A stretch of 39,762 nucleotides of DNA from Bacillota bacterium. Its GTDB lineage: Bacteria > Bacillota > Bacilli > Paenibacillales > Paenibacillaceae. Made by a program: the position numbers and the translations under genes. Numbering within the stretch: position 1 is the first letter of the stretch; each line of letters begins with the position of its first letter. The stretch spans positions 1 through 39,762 of the forward strand of contig JAEWAQ010000008.1 of the NCBI GenBank assembly GCA_023391635.1, written 5' to 3'. A model generated the notes under the pieces. That model was given only the letters and a program-made list of their open reading frames with translations. It made no database searches and was not told the origin of the DNA. Positions 8,487-17,300 of the stretch are shown in pieces.

Positions 8487-8861
8487 ATGGAACAAGCGTT
8501 TCGCGCAGATGTCCGGTATTTGTCTTCCCTGAGCATGGCACTCGATATGCAGGGGGATCTGACCAAGCAGGCCGAGCAATCGCTGCTTCTCATGCGACCC
8601 TGGCAGGAAGGACTGGACGAGGGGAGAACCTATCTGATTTTGAACTTGACCCAGGTCCCTTATATCAACAGCGCAGGCATTGCTGTGTTGATCAGGCTGT
8701 CCAGAGCCGGAGCCAAAGGCGGGTTCCTGACGTTCGGGTATGGGATTACGCCCCATTACGAGAAATTGTTTCGCATGGTCGGACTAACCGAGTATTTGAC
8801 GATCTATCCGGACGAGCATGCCATTATCGAACGCATTGCCGCGCTGGACGGATCACCCTAG
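8487..8861 (+). CDS. STAS-domain anti-sigma factor antagonist (RsbV-like)
   Basis: 124 residues, one STAS domain. The phosphoacceptor motif YINSAGIAVLIRL places Ser62 as the probable target of the upstream kinase and of the SpoIIE-type phosphatase. In known partner switches the unphosphorylated STAS protein captures the kinase and frees its client. GGAGGG precedes the ATG. It is the last gene of the cluster; a strong bidirectional hairpin follows. Confidence 0.88.
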   Translation: MEQAFRADVRYLSSLSMALDMQGDLTKQAEQSLLLMRPWQEGLDEGRTYLILNLTQVPYINSAGIAVLIRLSRAGAKGGFLTFGYGITPHYEKLFRMVGLTEYLTIYPDEHAIIERIAALDGSP

Positions 8862-8897
8862 CCCCCTCTTTTATCCGCCCGTCTACGGGCACAAACA

Positions 8898-8930
8898 GAC
8901 CGCCAAGGCGATTCTTCCACCTTGGCGGTC
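8898..8930. terminator. Bidirectional hairpin terminator
   Basis: Perfect 11-bp stem GACCGCCAAGG / CCTTGGCGGTC with an 11-nt loop, between the STAS gene and the convergent stalk-domain gene. On the minus strand it is followed by CTGTTTGTG. Confidence 0.75.
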
Positions 8931-8942
8931 GACTGCTGCCGT

Positions 8943-10550
8943 TTACTCGATTCGAATACCGTCCTCCCGCAGCCCCGGTGATGTCGCAGCCCGAACGCCG
9001 CCATCTTCTGTAAGCGTGAGCGTCCAATCCGACTCGAACTTGTAGTTCACGAGGACGATCTGGTTCGATTTGCCGCTGTGTTTCCAAGTGCCGCTAACCA
9101 GCTTGCCGTTCCAAGGAAACGTGTAGGAACCGTCCGCATAGATCGTAAGCGTGCCTGCGTCTGCGCCCGGCAGATAGAGATTGCTATCGAGAATGGTGAC
9201 GGGACTTCCCGGCACCCACATGGCCCATTTGCCGACGAAGTCGTTAATGGAGCCTTTTTGCAGCGGCGCTTCTTCCTCGTAGACGTCATCGTCTTCGTAG
9301 GCATCCTCTTCCATTGCCTCATTGCCTTGCTTGCTGTATATCGTAATCGTGCGCGTCTTGTCTTCGAACTCGATTTCCAAGTCGAAATTCTCGATCACGA
9401 AGCGGATCGGCACCATCGTTCTGCCCTTATGATTGATCGCCGGCACGTCCAGGAATACGGTTTGCCCGTTGACCAACGCTTCGGAGCTGTTCAGCACCAG
9501 CTTCATCTTGTCGGTTCCCCGCCGGAGCGTGATGCTTTCCTCCTTGCCGTTCCACTCCAGGTTGGCGCCTAGCGCTTCTGTAACGAATCGCAACGGTACG
9601 AGTGTGCGTCCATCCTTCAGGAATGGCGCGACATCCAGCTTGACGGATTGGCCGTTCACGCTGGCGGTCGTGTTGTCGAGCTGGAGGACGATCACATGCC
9701 CGCCGCCTTCCTCGCCGGTCCCGGCCTCGACGATCGAGACGATGACGGCGGGCGACATGTACACGGCTTCGCCCTTGCTGTTATAAGCGACGAATTTATA
9801 TAGATAGACATGTCCGGCAAACGCATATTTGTCGGTGAACTCAGGCTGGGTGAGACGGAAATCCGTCATCTTGACGTAGGGTTCGCCATTATCGGAGCGA
9901 TAGAGGTCCCAACTGACATGGCCTTCGAGCGCATTCCAGGGAAGCGTGATTTCGCCTTCTTCGAATTCGTACACGTCTTCAGCAGCATCCCAGTCTTCGA
10001 ACGGATCCCCGATGTCCAGCGGGCCGCCGGCCCATTCGTCCGAACCGCCTGCCGTCTCGTCCTCTACGTATTCGACTTCCAGTACATAGGTGAAATACAC
10101 CTTGTTGATCGACAAGCCCGTTTCCGGCAAATAACGGTCGATACGGAGCTTGGCGTACGTTCCATCGTGAAGAACGACAAGATAGACTGCGCCTTTCTTG
10201 ATCGTAACCGAATTGGTGAAGCCGGCCAGATCGCTGTCTGTCGGATCTTGCAGATCTTCATCGTCCAGTTCGAGAATGCCATTAGCCCCCATGCTGCCGT
10301 ATTGATTGATCACGATGTCGGCTTCCGCGCCTTTGGCCGTCACCTTCTGGGTCGTCAGATTCAGACCGCCATCCTTCATTACATCACCCGACCAATTGAG
10401 CGTGTAAGGATGAAGCTTGTCGTACGTAATCTTGACTTCTTCTCCCCAGCTGATTTTGGCGGAGGGACCCGCCGCGGCCGAACCTGCCAACAACAGCTGA
10501 ATGACTATCGCCATCGCCAGCATCCCTATTCCCGCTTTGAATTTCTTCAA
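8943..10550 (-). CDS. Secreted stalk-domain protein (copper amine oxidase N-terminal-like domain)
   Basis: Exported protein of 535 residues with a signal peptide (about 1-28, AGSAAAG). A unique N-terminal domain and an acidic Fn3-like segment (about 170-270) precede the stalk domain (about 290-410), which has two GRT(L/M)VP(L/I)RFV motifs and a repeated VNGQ(S/T)V.LD strand. An acidic linker (EDDDVYEEE) and a C-terminal beta domain of about 100 residues end it. In this family the 'copper amine oxidase' name refers only to the small non-catalytic stalk domain, so no oxidase activity is implied. The start is TTG, with AGGAGG 11 bases upstream. The promoter belongs to the shared direct-repeat set, which links it to the SLH-PEBP gene and the partner switch. 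Confidence 0.85.
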   Translation of the reverse strand: MKKFKAGIGMLAMAIVIQLLLAGSAAAGPSAKISWGEEVKITYDKLHPYTLNWSGDVMKDGGLNLTTQKVTAKGAEADIVINQYGSMGANGILELDDEDLQDPTDSDLAGFTNSVTIKKGAVYLVVLHDGTYAKLRIDRYLPETGLSINKVYFTYVLEVEYVEDETAGGSDEWAGGPLDIGDPFEDWDAAEDVYEFEEGEITLPWNALEGHVSWDLYRSDNGEPYVKMTDFRLTQPEFTDKYAFAGHVYLYKFVAYNSKGEAVYMSPAVIVSIVEAGTGEEGGGHVIVLQLDNTTASVNGQSVKLDVAPFLKDGRTLVPLRFVTEALGANLEWNGKEESITLRRGTDKMKLVLNSSEALVNGQTVFLDVPAINHKGRTMVPIRFVIENFDLEIEFEDKTRTITIYSKQGNEAMEEDAYEDDDVYEEEAPLQKGSINDFVGKWAMWVPGSPVTILDSNLYLPGADAGTLTIYADGSYTFPWNGKLVSGTWKHSGKSNQIVLVNYKFESDWTLTLTEDGGVRAATSPGLREDGIRIE

Positions 10551-10586
10551 CTCGATTCGCTCCTCCTATAATGGAATGATGGTCTC

Positions 10587-10619
10587 ATCATAGCGGGGCG
10601 ATCTAACAGAAAACTTACA
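10587..10619 (-). promoter_or_regulatory. 11-bp direct-repeat promoter of the leftward stalk-domain gene
   Basis: Reading the minus strand: TGTAAG (10619-10614), five bases, TGTTAG (10608-10603), ten bases, TATGAT (10592-10587). Spacings are identical to 101-133 and 7964-7996. The start codon is 36 bases further on. Confidence 0.6.
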
Positions 10620-10741
10620 ACCGCGGAAATGATAATTTTCTAAGTCGGCTAACGAAATGTAGATTCGGGCAAGAGAGTTAAGGTAACATAAAAGAGCGAT
10701 GAGTGATTAACGCATGAACGAGGATCGATAAGGAGGCAAGC

Positions 10742-11713
10742 ATGAACAAGTTCAGGATATCGTTAGCCGCTCTTGCGCTTACCGTGTTCGTCTCGGTCGC
10801 CGCGGCCGTTCCCGGATATGCCGCAGGCAGCGGTCAAGAAGTGAAGCTGGAGCTGGCGAAGGCAGGCTCCGGATACGAGATCGTCGTGCCGGGCTTCAAG
10901 GAAGTCAAAGAAGTGTCTTTCGTCGGCATGGACGGCAACCGCCAGACGGAAAATGCGATCGTCATGGGCGCGCCGGATCCGGATTCCGAAGGCCATTATC
11001 CAATCCTGCAAGTGATGACGTCGACCGCTGCCGTCTATTCCTTCGATGCGCATCTTGGCACTTATCAAGACGGCGAATTGAGCCATTTCGAAGGGGTGTT
11101 CGCGAACGGCCGCCTGCTGTTCAATCCTAAAATCGCCGTGCCCGGCGGCAGCTTCTTGGAATTTGCCAAGGACAAGGTGTTCAATCTGGATTTCAACTTC
11201 TACGACAAGGACAAGAATACGGTGTTTGCCGTTGAAGATATCAATATTCTGTTCGTGGATAGGAAGGAAATCCCGGCTCATGCCGTGCCGTCGAATGCCA
11301 AAGTGATCGTAGACGGCAAGGGAATCTCATTCGAGGCTTACAACATCGGAGGCAGCAATTACTTTAAGCTGAGGGACCTGGCGAAGGTGTTGGATGGCTC
11401 GCCTAAGCAGTTCGGAGTGGAGTGGGACGACGACAACAACGCGATCAACCTGGCGAAGCTTGCAGTCTACGAGGCCGACGGATCGGAGCTGGCGTTGACC
11501 GGCAAGCAGACCGCCCAGACCGCAATGCCGTCTGTTGCCCGCATTTATATCGACGGCGCGGAGGCCGACCTCGCTTCCTATAATATTGATGGCTTCAATT
11601 ATTACAAATTGCGGGATCTGGCCAAGCGAATCGACTTCAACGTGACTTGGGACGACGAGCATAACACGGTTGGCATCGACACGAAGAACGGGTATGTGGA
11701 ACCGGAAGCTTAA
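10742..11713 (+). CDS. Secreted protein with two C-terminal stalk-type repeats
   Basis: 323 residues with a signal peptide (about 1-27, GYAAG). The N-terminal half (30-180) is unassigned and beta-rich. Two related C-terminal repeats follow: about 190-238 with GGSNYFKLRDLAKVL and about 270-316 with DGFNYYKLRDLAKRI, each ending in an EWDD/TWDD..N strand. These NYxKLRDLA repeats are common in Paenibacillus surface or secreted proteins of the stalk-domain group. AAGGAGG precedes the ATG. It is divergent from the other stalk gene but lacks the shared direct-repeat promoter, so co-regulation is not implied. Confidence 0.82.
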   Translation: MNKFRISLAALALTVFVSVAAAVPGYAAGSGQEVKLELAKAGSGYEIVVPGFKEVKEVSFVGMDGNRQTENAIVMGAPDPDSEGHYPILQVMTSTAAVYSFDAHLGTYQDGELSHFEGVFANGRLLFNPKIAVPGGSFLEFAKDKVFNLDFNFYDKDKNTVFAVEDINILFVDRKEIPAHAVPSNAKVIVDGKGISFEAYNIGGSNYFKLRDLAKVLDGSPKQFGVEWDDDNNAINLAKLAVYEADGSELALTGKQTAQTAMPSVARIYIDGAEADLASYNIDGFNYYKLRDLAKRIDFNVTWDDEHNTVGIDTKNGYVEPEA

Positions 11714-11739
11714 GCGGAAATAAATAAGATCACGAAAAT

Positions 11740-11777
11740 AACACCCCGGAAGGACCATGGATCCTTGCCGGGGTGTT
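11740..11777. terminator. Bidirectional hairpin terminator
   Basis: AACACCCCGG / CCGGGGTGTT, extended by AAGGA/TCCTT, between two convergent genes. The A-rich flank on the plus side (GAAAATA) gives a U-rich tail to transcripts of the minus-strand gene. Confidence 0.75.
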
Positions 11778-11790
11778 CGCTTGCGGCGGG

Positions 11791-12207
11791 TTACCCTACA
11801 GCCAGCTTCTTCAGCAGCTTGATATCGGTTGCATGCAAATCCACTCGGGTCACAAGGTTGCTTACTGTAGCTGCAAGGCTGTCCACTGTCGTTGCGAGCG
11901 GTACGAAAGTCGTCTCAAGAATCTCCGTATTTCGGGCGATCTGCTCGCAAGCGCCATCGAACTTGATATCCATCTTGACTTGATGTTCAGCCAACTTGTC
12001 GAACTTGGCATCCAAGCCGACGACATGCGATTCGATGCTGTCCATTCGCGTCTCCATACTGTCCATCCGCGTCTCCATACCGCTCATCCGCGTTTCCATA
12101 CTGTCCATCCGCGTCTCCATACCGCTCATCCGCGATTCCATGCTGCCCATCCGCGATTCGATGGATACAAGCTTGTCCAACATCTGATGAAGAAGCTCCG
12201 TGCTCAT
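11791..12207 (-). CDS. Heptad-repeat coiled-coil protein
   Basis: 138 residues, unrecognised function. Residues about 18-66 are near-identical heptads of the ESRM/ETRM-DSM/SGM type, giving a long continuous coiled coil. Weaker heptads (VDSLAATVSNLVTRVDL) continue to the end. There is no signal peptide or membrane segment, so it is probably a cytoplasmic oligomer. AAGGAAG lies just upstream of the ATG. The repeats are also exact at DNA level, so copy number may vary between strains. The opposite strand is open across the repeats only because the repeat unit is 21 bp. Confidence 0.7.
   Translation of the reverse strand: MSTELLHQMLDKLVSIESRMGSMESRMSGMETRMDSMETRMSGMETRMDSMETRMDSIESHVVGLDAKFDKLAEHQVKMDIKFDGACEQIARNTEILETTFVPLATTVDSLAATVSNLVTRVDLHATDIKLLKKLAVG
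12047..12172 (-). repeat. Six 21-bp tandem repeats (42-bp higher-order unit)
   Basis: CGCG(T/A)(T/C)TC-type units begin at 12047, 12068, 12089, 12110, 12131 and 12152. Alternate units read ACTGTCCATC and ACCGCTCATC, so the block grew by duplicating 42 bp. Each unit encodes one heptad. Confidence 0.85.
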
Positions 12208-12352
12208 ACGATCTTCCTTTCCGATTGGGATTGTAATTCACCGAAAGCCTCCGCTGACGTTCAAGGAACGTATGTTTGTAAAAACTATATCATAATTTCT
12301 GGTTAAAGCATAGTGGCGGGTTGACGATTTTTCAATATTTCGGAAAACGATT

Positions 12353-12365
12353 GTGCAAATTGCAC
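12353..12365. promoter_or_regulatory. 6-1-6 palindrome upstream of the antiporter
   Basis: GTGCAA-A-TTGCAC is a perfect inverted repeat about 85 bp upstream of the antiporter start, in an AT-rich gap that probably holds its promoter. The regulator is unknown. Confidence 0.35.
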
Positions 12366-12449
12366 GGAATAAAAAACATTGCGCGGCATGATTGACCTTC
12401 CGGGCTTTAATCTGAGAAAATATAACGATACCGGAAGGAGGAACTTTCC

Positions 12450-14273
12450 ATGCATGATGAGAATTCGTTCATTTCCGTAACCTTGGTCGTGCTCGTCGCC
12501 TTCCTGGTTCCCGTGCTTCTATACAGACTTAAAATTCGCGCCGTTCCGGTCGTTGCGGCCGAGATCGTCTTCGGTCTTCTGCTGGGGAAGAGCGGGCTTG
12601 GCTGGATTCAGGAAGACCAATGGCTGCAAACCTTGTCTACGCTCGGACTGATTTACTTGATGTTCCTCAGCGGTCTGGAGATCGATTTCAGCTATTTTGG
12701 CCAGAAGCGCAAAGATCGCAAGCTTCCGCCTCCGCTTGCCGTATCCTTATCGATCTTCGTCATGATCCTGGGGCTTTCCTATTTACTGGCCAGGGCGCTG
12801 GTTGCCATCGGGCTGGTCGAGGATGCGATCTTGATCACGATCATCATCGCGACGATCTCGCTGGGCGTTGTCATGCCTGTATTGAAAGAGAAGAAGCTGA
12901 TGAATACGCCGCTCGGCCAGATCATCATGATGATCACGGTCGTATCGGATTTCGTGACGATGATCCTGCTGTCGATCTATATCAGTTACTTGTCGCACAG
13001 CTTTATCCAGATGGTCTACCTGCTCCTGTTCTTCTTCGGCGTGGCAATCGTCTATTTGCTGATTCGCAAATATTCGGCTCGCAGCGTAGTGAATCTGCTG
13101 AGCCACGGCACGATTCAGCTCGGCATGCGGGGCACTTTCGCGCTGCTGCTTTTCTTCGTAGCATTCTCGGCCGCGCTGGGCGTGGAAAGCATATTGGGCG
13201 CCTTCCTGGCAGGCTGTATCGTCTCCTTGCTGCGCCCGAAGAAGGAATTCGTTCAGCGGCTGGATTCATTCGGGTACGGGTTCCTCATTCCGATCTTCTT
13301 CGTAATGGTCGGCGCCAAGCTGGAAATATGGAGTCTGTTTAAAGACTGGCATACGTTCGCGTTCATTCCGGTGCTGCTCGTATTTCTGCTCGTCTCCAAG
13401 CTTGTTCCGGCATCCATTCTGCGGATCTGGTTTTCGACGAAGGAAATGCTCGGGTCCGGCGTTCTGATGGCTTCCACGCTGAGCTTGCTCATAGCGGCTT
13501 CGACCATCGCCTTGAAGCTCGAGTTAATAACCGAAACCGTATATGGTTCGTTAATCTTGGTCGCTATGATCAGTTGCATCGTCTTCCCGGTACTGTTCAG
13601 CAAGATCTTCCCGCTGCCGGAGGACAGGCCGGCCACGATCGGCATCGTCGGCGCCAATCATATGACGCTTCCCGTCAGTTCGGAGCTGGCGGAGCACGGC
13701 AATATCGTGACCCTGTACAGTGCGGGCATGCAGGATTCGGCACACCGCGCGAACGCAAACCCCGCCTACCGGACCGAGAGTGTCAAAGAGCTCAGCGTGC
13801 AGGAGCTGGACGAACGCAAGCTGTTCGCATCGGACATCCTCGTGCTCGGGACGGCGGACGACGAAGTCAATGCAGCGCTTGCGGCTGAAGCTCGCAGGCG
13901 AGGCAAGGAGCAGACGGTCGTCCGGATCGAGGATCCCACGAAGTACGAGGAACTATATCAGGATGGCTATACGGTCTTCTCCACGCTGCATGCTTCCAGG
14001 ACGCTGCTGCGTGCGCTGATCGAGCAGCCGGGCATGGTCAAGCTGTTCACGCAGGATGGAGAAAGCCGCGAATTCGTCATTGAGAATCCCGCCTACGATC
14101 GCATATTGCTTCGAGAATTGCCGGACCTTGGCGACGTGCTCATCTTGCGCATATTTCGGGAAGGGTCGCACCTGGTGCCTCACGGCAACACCGAGCTGCA
14201 GCTTGGCGACCGGCTCTTGTTGTCCGGTTCCGAGGAGAATATGGAGCGCCTTCGCAGTCAGCTAAGGGGGTAG
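12450..14273 (+). CDS. CPA2-family cation/proton antiporter with RCK regulatory domains
   Basis: 607 residues. The first about 385 form a 12-13-TM monovalent cation:proton antiporter domain of the KefB/KefC type (LIYLMFLSGLEID in TM3-4; GAFLAGCIVSLLRP). A cytoplasmic RCK_N-like fold (about 395-520) and RCK_C (about 540-607, ending with GDRLLLSGSEENM) follow. The nucleotide-binding loop reads GIVGANHMTLP and lacks the final Gly of GxGxxG, so NAD(H) binding may be lost or altered. It probably exchanges K+ or Na+ for protons at the plasma membrane. GGAAGGAGG gives a strong ribosome site. A 64-bp gap without a terminator separates it from the sensor kinase, so cotranscription is possible. Confidence 0.87.
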   Translation: MHDENSFISVTLVVLVAFLVPVLLYRLKIRAVPVVAAEIVFGLLLGKSGLGWIQEDQWLQTLSTLGLIYLMFLSGLEIDFSYFGQKRKDRKLPPPLAVSLSIFVMILGLSYLLARALVAIGLVEDAILITIIIATISLGVVMPVLKEKKLMNTPLGQIIMMITVVSDFVTMILLSIYISYLSHSFIQMVYLLLFFFGVAIVYLLIRKYSARSVVNLLSHGTIQLGMRGTFALLLFFVAFSAALGVESILGAFLAGCIVSLLRPKKEFVQRLDSFGYGFLIPIFFVMVGAKLEIWSLFKDWHTFAFIPVLLVFLLVSKLVPASILRIWFSTKEMLGSGVLMASTLSLLIAASTIALKLELITETVYGSLILVAMISCIVFPVLFSKIFPLPEDRPATIGIVGANHMTLPVSSELAEHGNIVTLYSAGMQDSAHRANANPAYRTESVKELSVQELDERKLFASDILVLGTADDEVNAALAAEARRRGKEQTVVRIEDPTKYEELYQDGYTVFSTLHASRTLLRALIEQPGMVKLFTQDGESREFVIENPAYDRILLRELPDLGDVLILRIFREGSHLVPHGNTELQLGDRLLLSGSEENMERLRSQLRG

Positions 14274-14337
14274 TCTTGGGCGAATGGCACTGCCTGAATA
14301 GAATCGGAAGCGGAGCAACAAGACAGAGCGAACCGGG

Positions 14338-17300
14338 GTGGAAGTCCTGACCAGAAGAGCGATCGCAATCTGCGCAATAACGATCATCGCACTGCTGTTG
14401 TTTCCATTGGCGCGCATCATCGATCGGGGAGACTCGCATGGCGCGATCACGGCCCAAGACGGCGTGATCGATATGTCGGCATGGAATCCGCAGCAGGCCC
14501 CGATCGTCACGCTTGGAGGCGAGTGGGCGTTCTATTGGAACCGACTGCTCACTCCCGAGGATTTTGCCGATTCCGGTATCGTGCGATTACAGCCTTCCTA
14601 TATGGAAGTGCCCTCGGTATGGAACGGGCGGGAGGCGGCTGGCCAGGTCCTTCCGGCTTACGGTTCGGCTACTTATCGCTTGCAGTTGGTTAATCTTCCG
14701 GCAGATGGCATCTATACCCTGAAGAAGATGAATATTCGCTTCGCCAGCGCGGTCTTTGTGAACGGCAATAAGCTATTCGAGGATGGGAGAACTTCAACCG
14801 AAGCCGAATTGTACAAGGCGGGCAATACGCCGCAGACGGGCTCATTCGAATCGGATAAAGGGAATGTCGAGATCGTCGTTCAGGTGTCCAACTACGATTA
14901 CGTGAACGGGGGCATTACGGCGCCTCTCTATTTCGGCGAACAGGCAGCGATGCAGACGTACCAGCAGAAGCAGGTGGCCAGAGAATATGCCTTGCTGGGG
15001 ATGCTGGGGCTGCTGTTTCTCATATTCCTGTTTTCCTTTGTCGCGACGGCCATCTATCGCCATACGGATTATGCCTTGCCCGTCTATTCCTTGGTCAGCT
15101 TGATGTTTGCCGCCTATAACGGTCTGATGGGGGAGCGCTCCCTGACGCTGCTGCTTGGCGATATCCCGTTCGAGACGCTATACCGGGTGAAGGATATCGT
15201 TTCGCTTGTTACGTTTATCGTGCTGACGATCGTATTCTACCGCTTGCAGCAAAACATTCTATCGCGAAGAGTCGCCCAAGCGATCTCGGCCGTTCTCGGA
15301 TGCGCTTGCTTGCTGATCGCCGTTCTGCCGCTCGAGACCTATGTCCCGATCTATTCCTACGTCATCGCCGTGTATCAATTGATGCTGGTAGGATTGCTGC
15401 TGAGAATCGGATTGATCTATATACGAGGAACTGAGCAACGGTTGAAGACGATACTCGTCTATACCGCCGCGCTGTGCATCAACCTCTATTCCCTTGATTT
15501 GATATTCTACGCCCTTGCCTACAACGACAGCTTCTGGCTGGGACAACTGTTTTTGGCGGTATTCAATGTGCTGCTGGTCATGCTGGTCGTGATCCGTTTC
15601 TTCGAAGCTTATGTGACGGTCGACAGCATGAAGAACCAATTGCTGCTCGCGGACCGAATCAAGGACGATTTTCTTTCCAACACGTCCCATGAATTAAGAA
15701 CGCCGCTGAACGCCATGGTCAACATTGCCGATACGATGCTTCAGGGAGCTGGAGGGTCGCCGGACGACGAGCAAGCGAAGAACCTGAAGATCATCGTCGG
15801 AAGCGGAAGAAGATTAACGCATTTGGTCAACGAATTGCTCGATTATTCCAGAATGAAACACGACGATATTGTCCTGTTCAGATCAAGCGTGAAATTGCAA
15901 TCTGCTGTCGATACGGTGGTGGGCATGCACCGTTTTCTGCTGGAAGGCAAGCCGATTGCGATCGTAAACAACATATCGAACGAATTTCCCGCGCTGTGGG
16001 CCGATGCGAATCGTCTGCATCAGATCTTGCACAACCTGATCGGCAATGCGATCAAATTTACGGAGCAAGGACGCGTGGAAATTGCTGCAAGGATCAGTCA
16101 GGGCCGGGCGGAAGTCCGGGTAACGGACACGGGGGTCGGAATCGAGCCGGCCATGCATGAGCGGATATTCCTGCCTTTCGAACAGGCGGAAACTTCCGAA
16201 GCCCTCGGAGGCAGCGGCCTGGGCCTCAGCATTACGAAGAAGCTGGTGGAGCTGCATGGCGGGGACATTCGCGTACAATCGGAGTTGGGCAGAGGGGCGA
16301 CGTTCCTGGTTACCTTGCCATTAGCCGATCGAACGCAGCAAGCCGGCGGGACAGTGTCCGGACATCGCACTCCTCTGTTGGAGCGTGATGCCGCGGCGGG
16401 CTCATCTTATCCGATGCGCTTCCGGGGAACGGTGAACGAGCCGATCCTCGTCGTGGACGATGATTATGCGAATTTGCAGACGATGATCAATCTCCTGCGC
16501 CTGGAAGGCCACACGTTTACGGTCGTGAATGGCGGGGAAGCTGCGGTGCAGGAAATCGACAGGGATCCGGACTACTCCTTGGTCATTCTGGATATTATGA
16601 TGCCCGGCATGTCCGGTTATGAAGTGCTGAAGCGGCTGCGGGAGCGATTCTCGCCATCCGAGCTGCCGGTGCTGATGCTGACGGCGAGAACCCGGTCGGA
16701 GGACGTGAAATTGTCGCTCGAGAATGGGGCCAATGATATCGTCGGCAAGCCGTTTGTGCTGGAAGAGTTGGCTGCGCGTGTCCATAGCTTGACCAGGCTG
16801 AAGTCATCGGCCAGGAGCGCGAATCAAGCCGAGATCTCTTTCCTGAGATCCCAGATCAAGCCGCATTTTCTGTACAATGCACTGAATTCGATCGCCGAGC
16901 TGTGTGTGGAAGAGCCGCGCGTGGCAGAACGGCTGATCGTTCAACTGTCGCAGTATTTGCGGATGAGCTTCACCTTCAAAAAGATGGATGCCTACACGAC
17001 GCTTAAGAGCGAAATGGATCTCGTTCGGGCTTACGTACAAATCGAGCAGGCGCGATTCGGTTCCAGGCTGAACGTGGAATACGACATCGAGGTGGACGCC
17101 TCCATGCGCATGCCGCCGCTTCTCTTGCAGCCGCTCGTCGAGAATGCGATCCGGCATGGACTGATGTCCGAGCCGAAGGGCGGAACGGTAACCGTGTCGG
17201 CCCGTTACGCGGAGAGGGACCGGGTTCTCTTCGTCATCGCGGATAACGGATGCGGCATGAGCGAGCAGGCGCTGCGTGAAATCATGCAGCGCGGACCCGA

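Noticed and set aside
8943..10550. Copper amine oxidase activity for the stalk-domain protein
   Set aside because: Only the small non-catalytic N-terminal-type domain is present; no topaquinone-site catalytic domain exists in the protein.
11773..12306. Plus-strand frame with HTVHPRLHTAHPRFH repeats
   Set aside because: A by-product of the 21-bp repeat unit, which keeps several frames open; the minus-strand frame has a ribosome site and a sensible coiled-coil protein.
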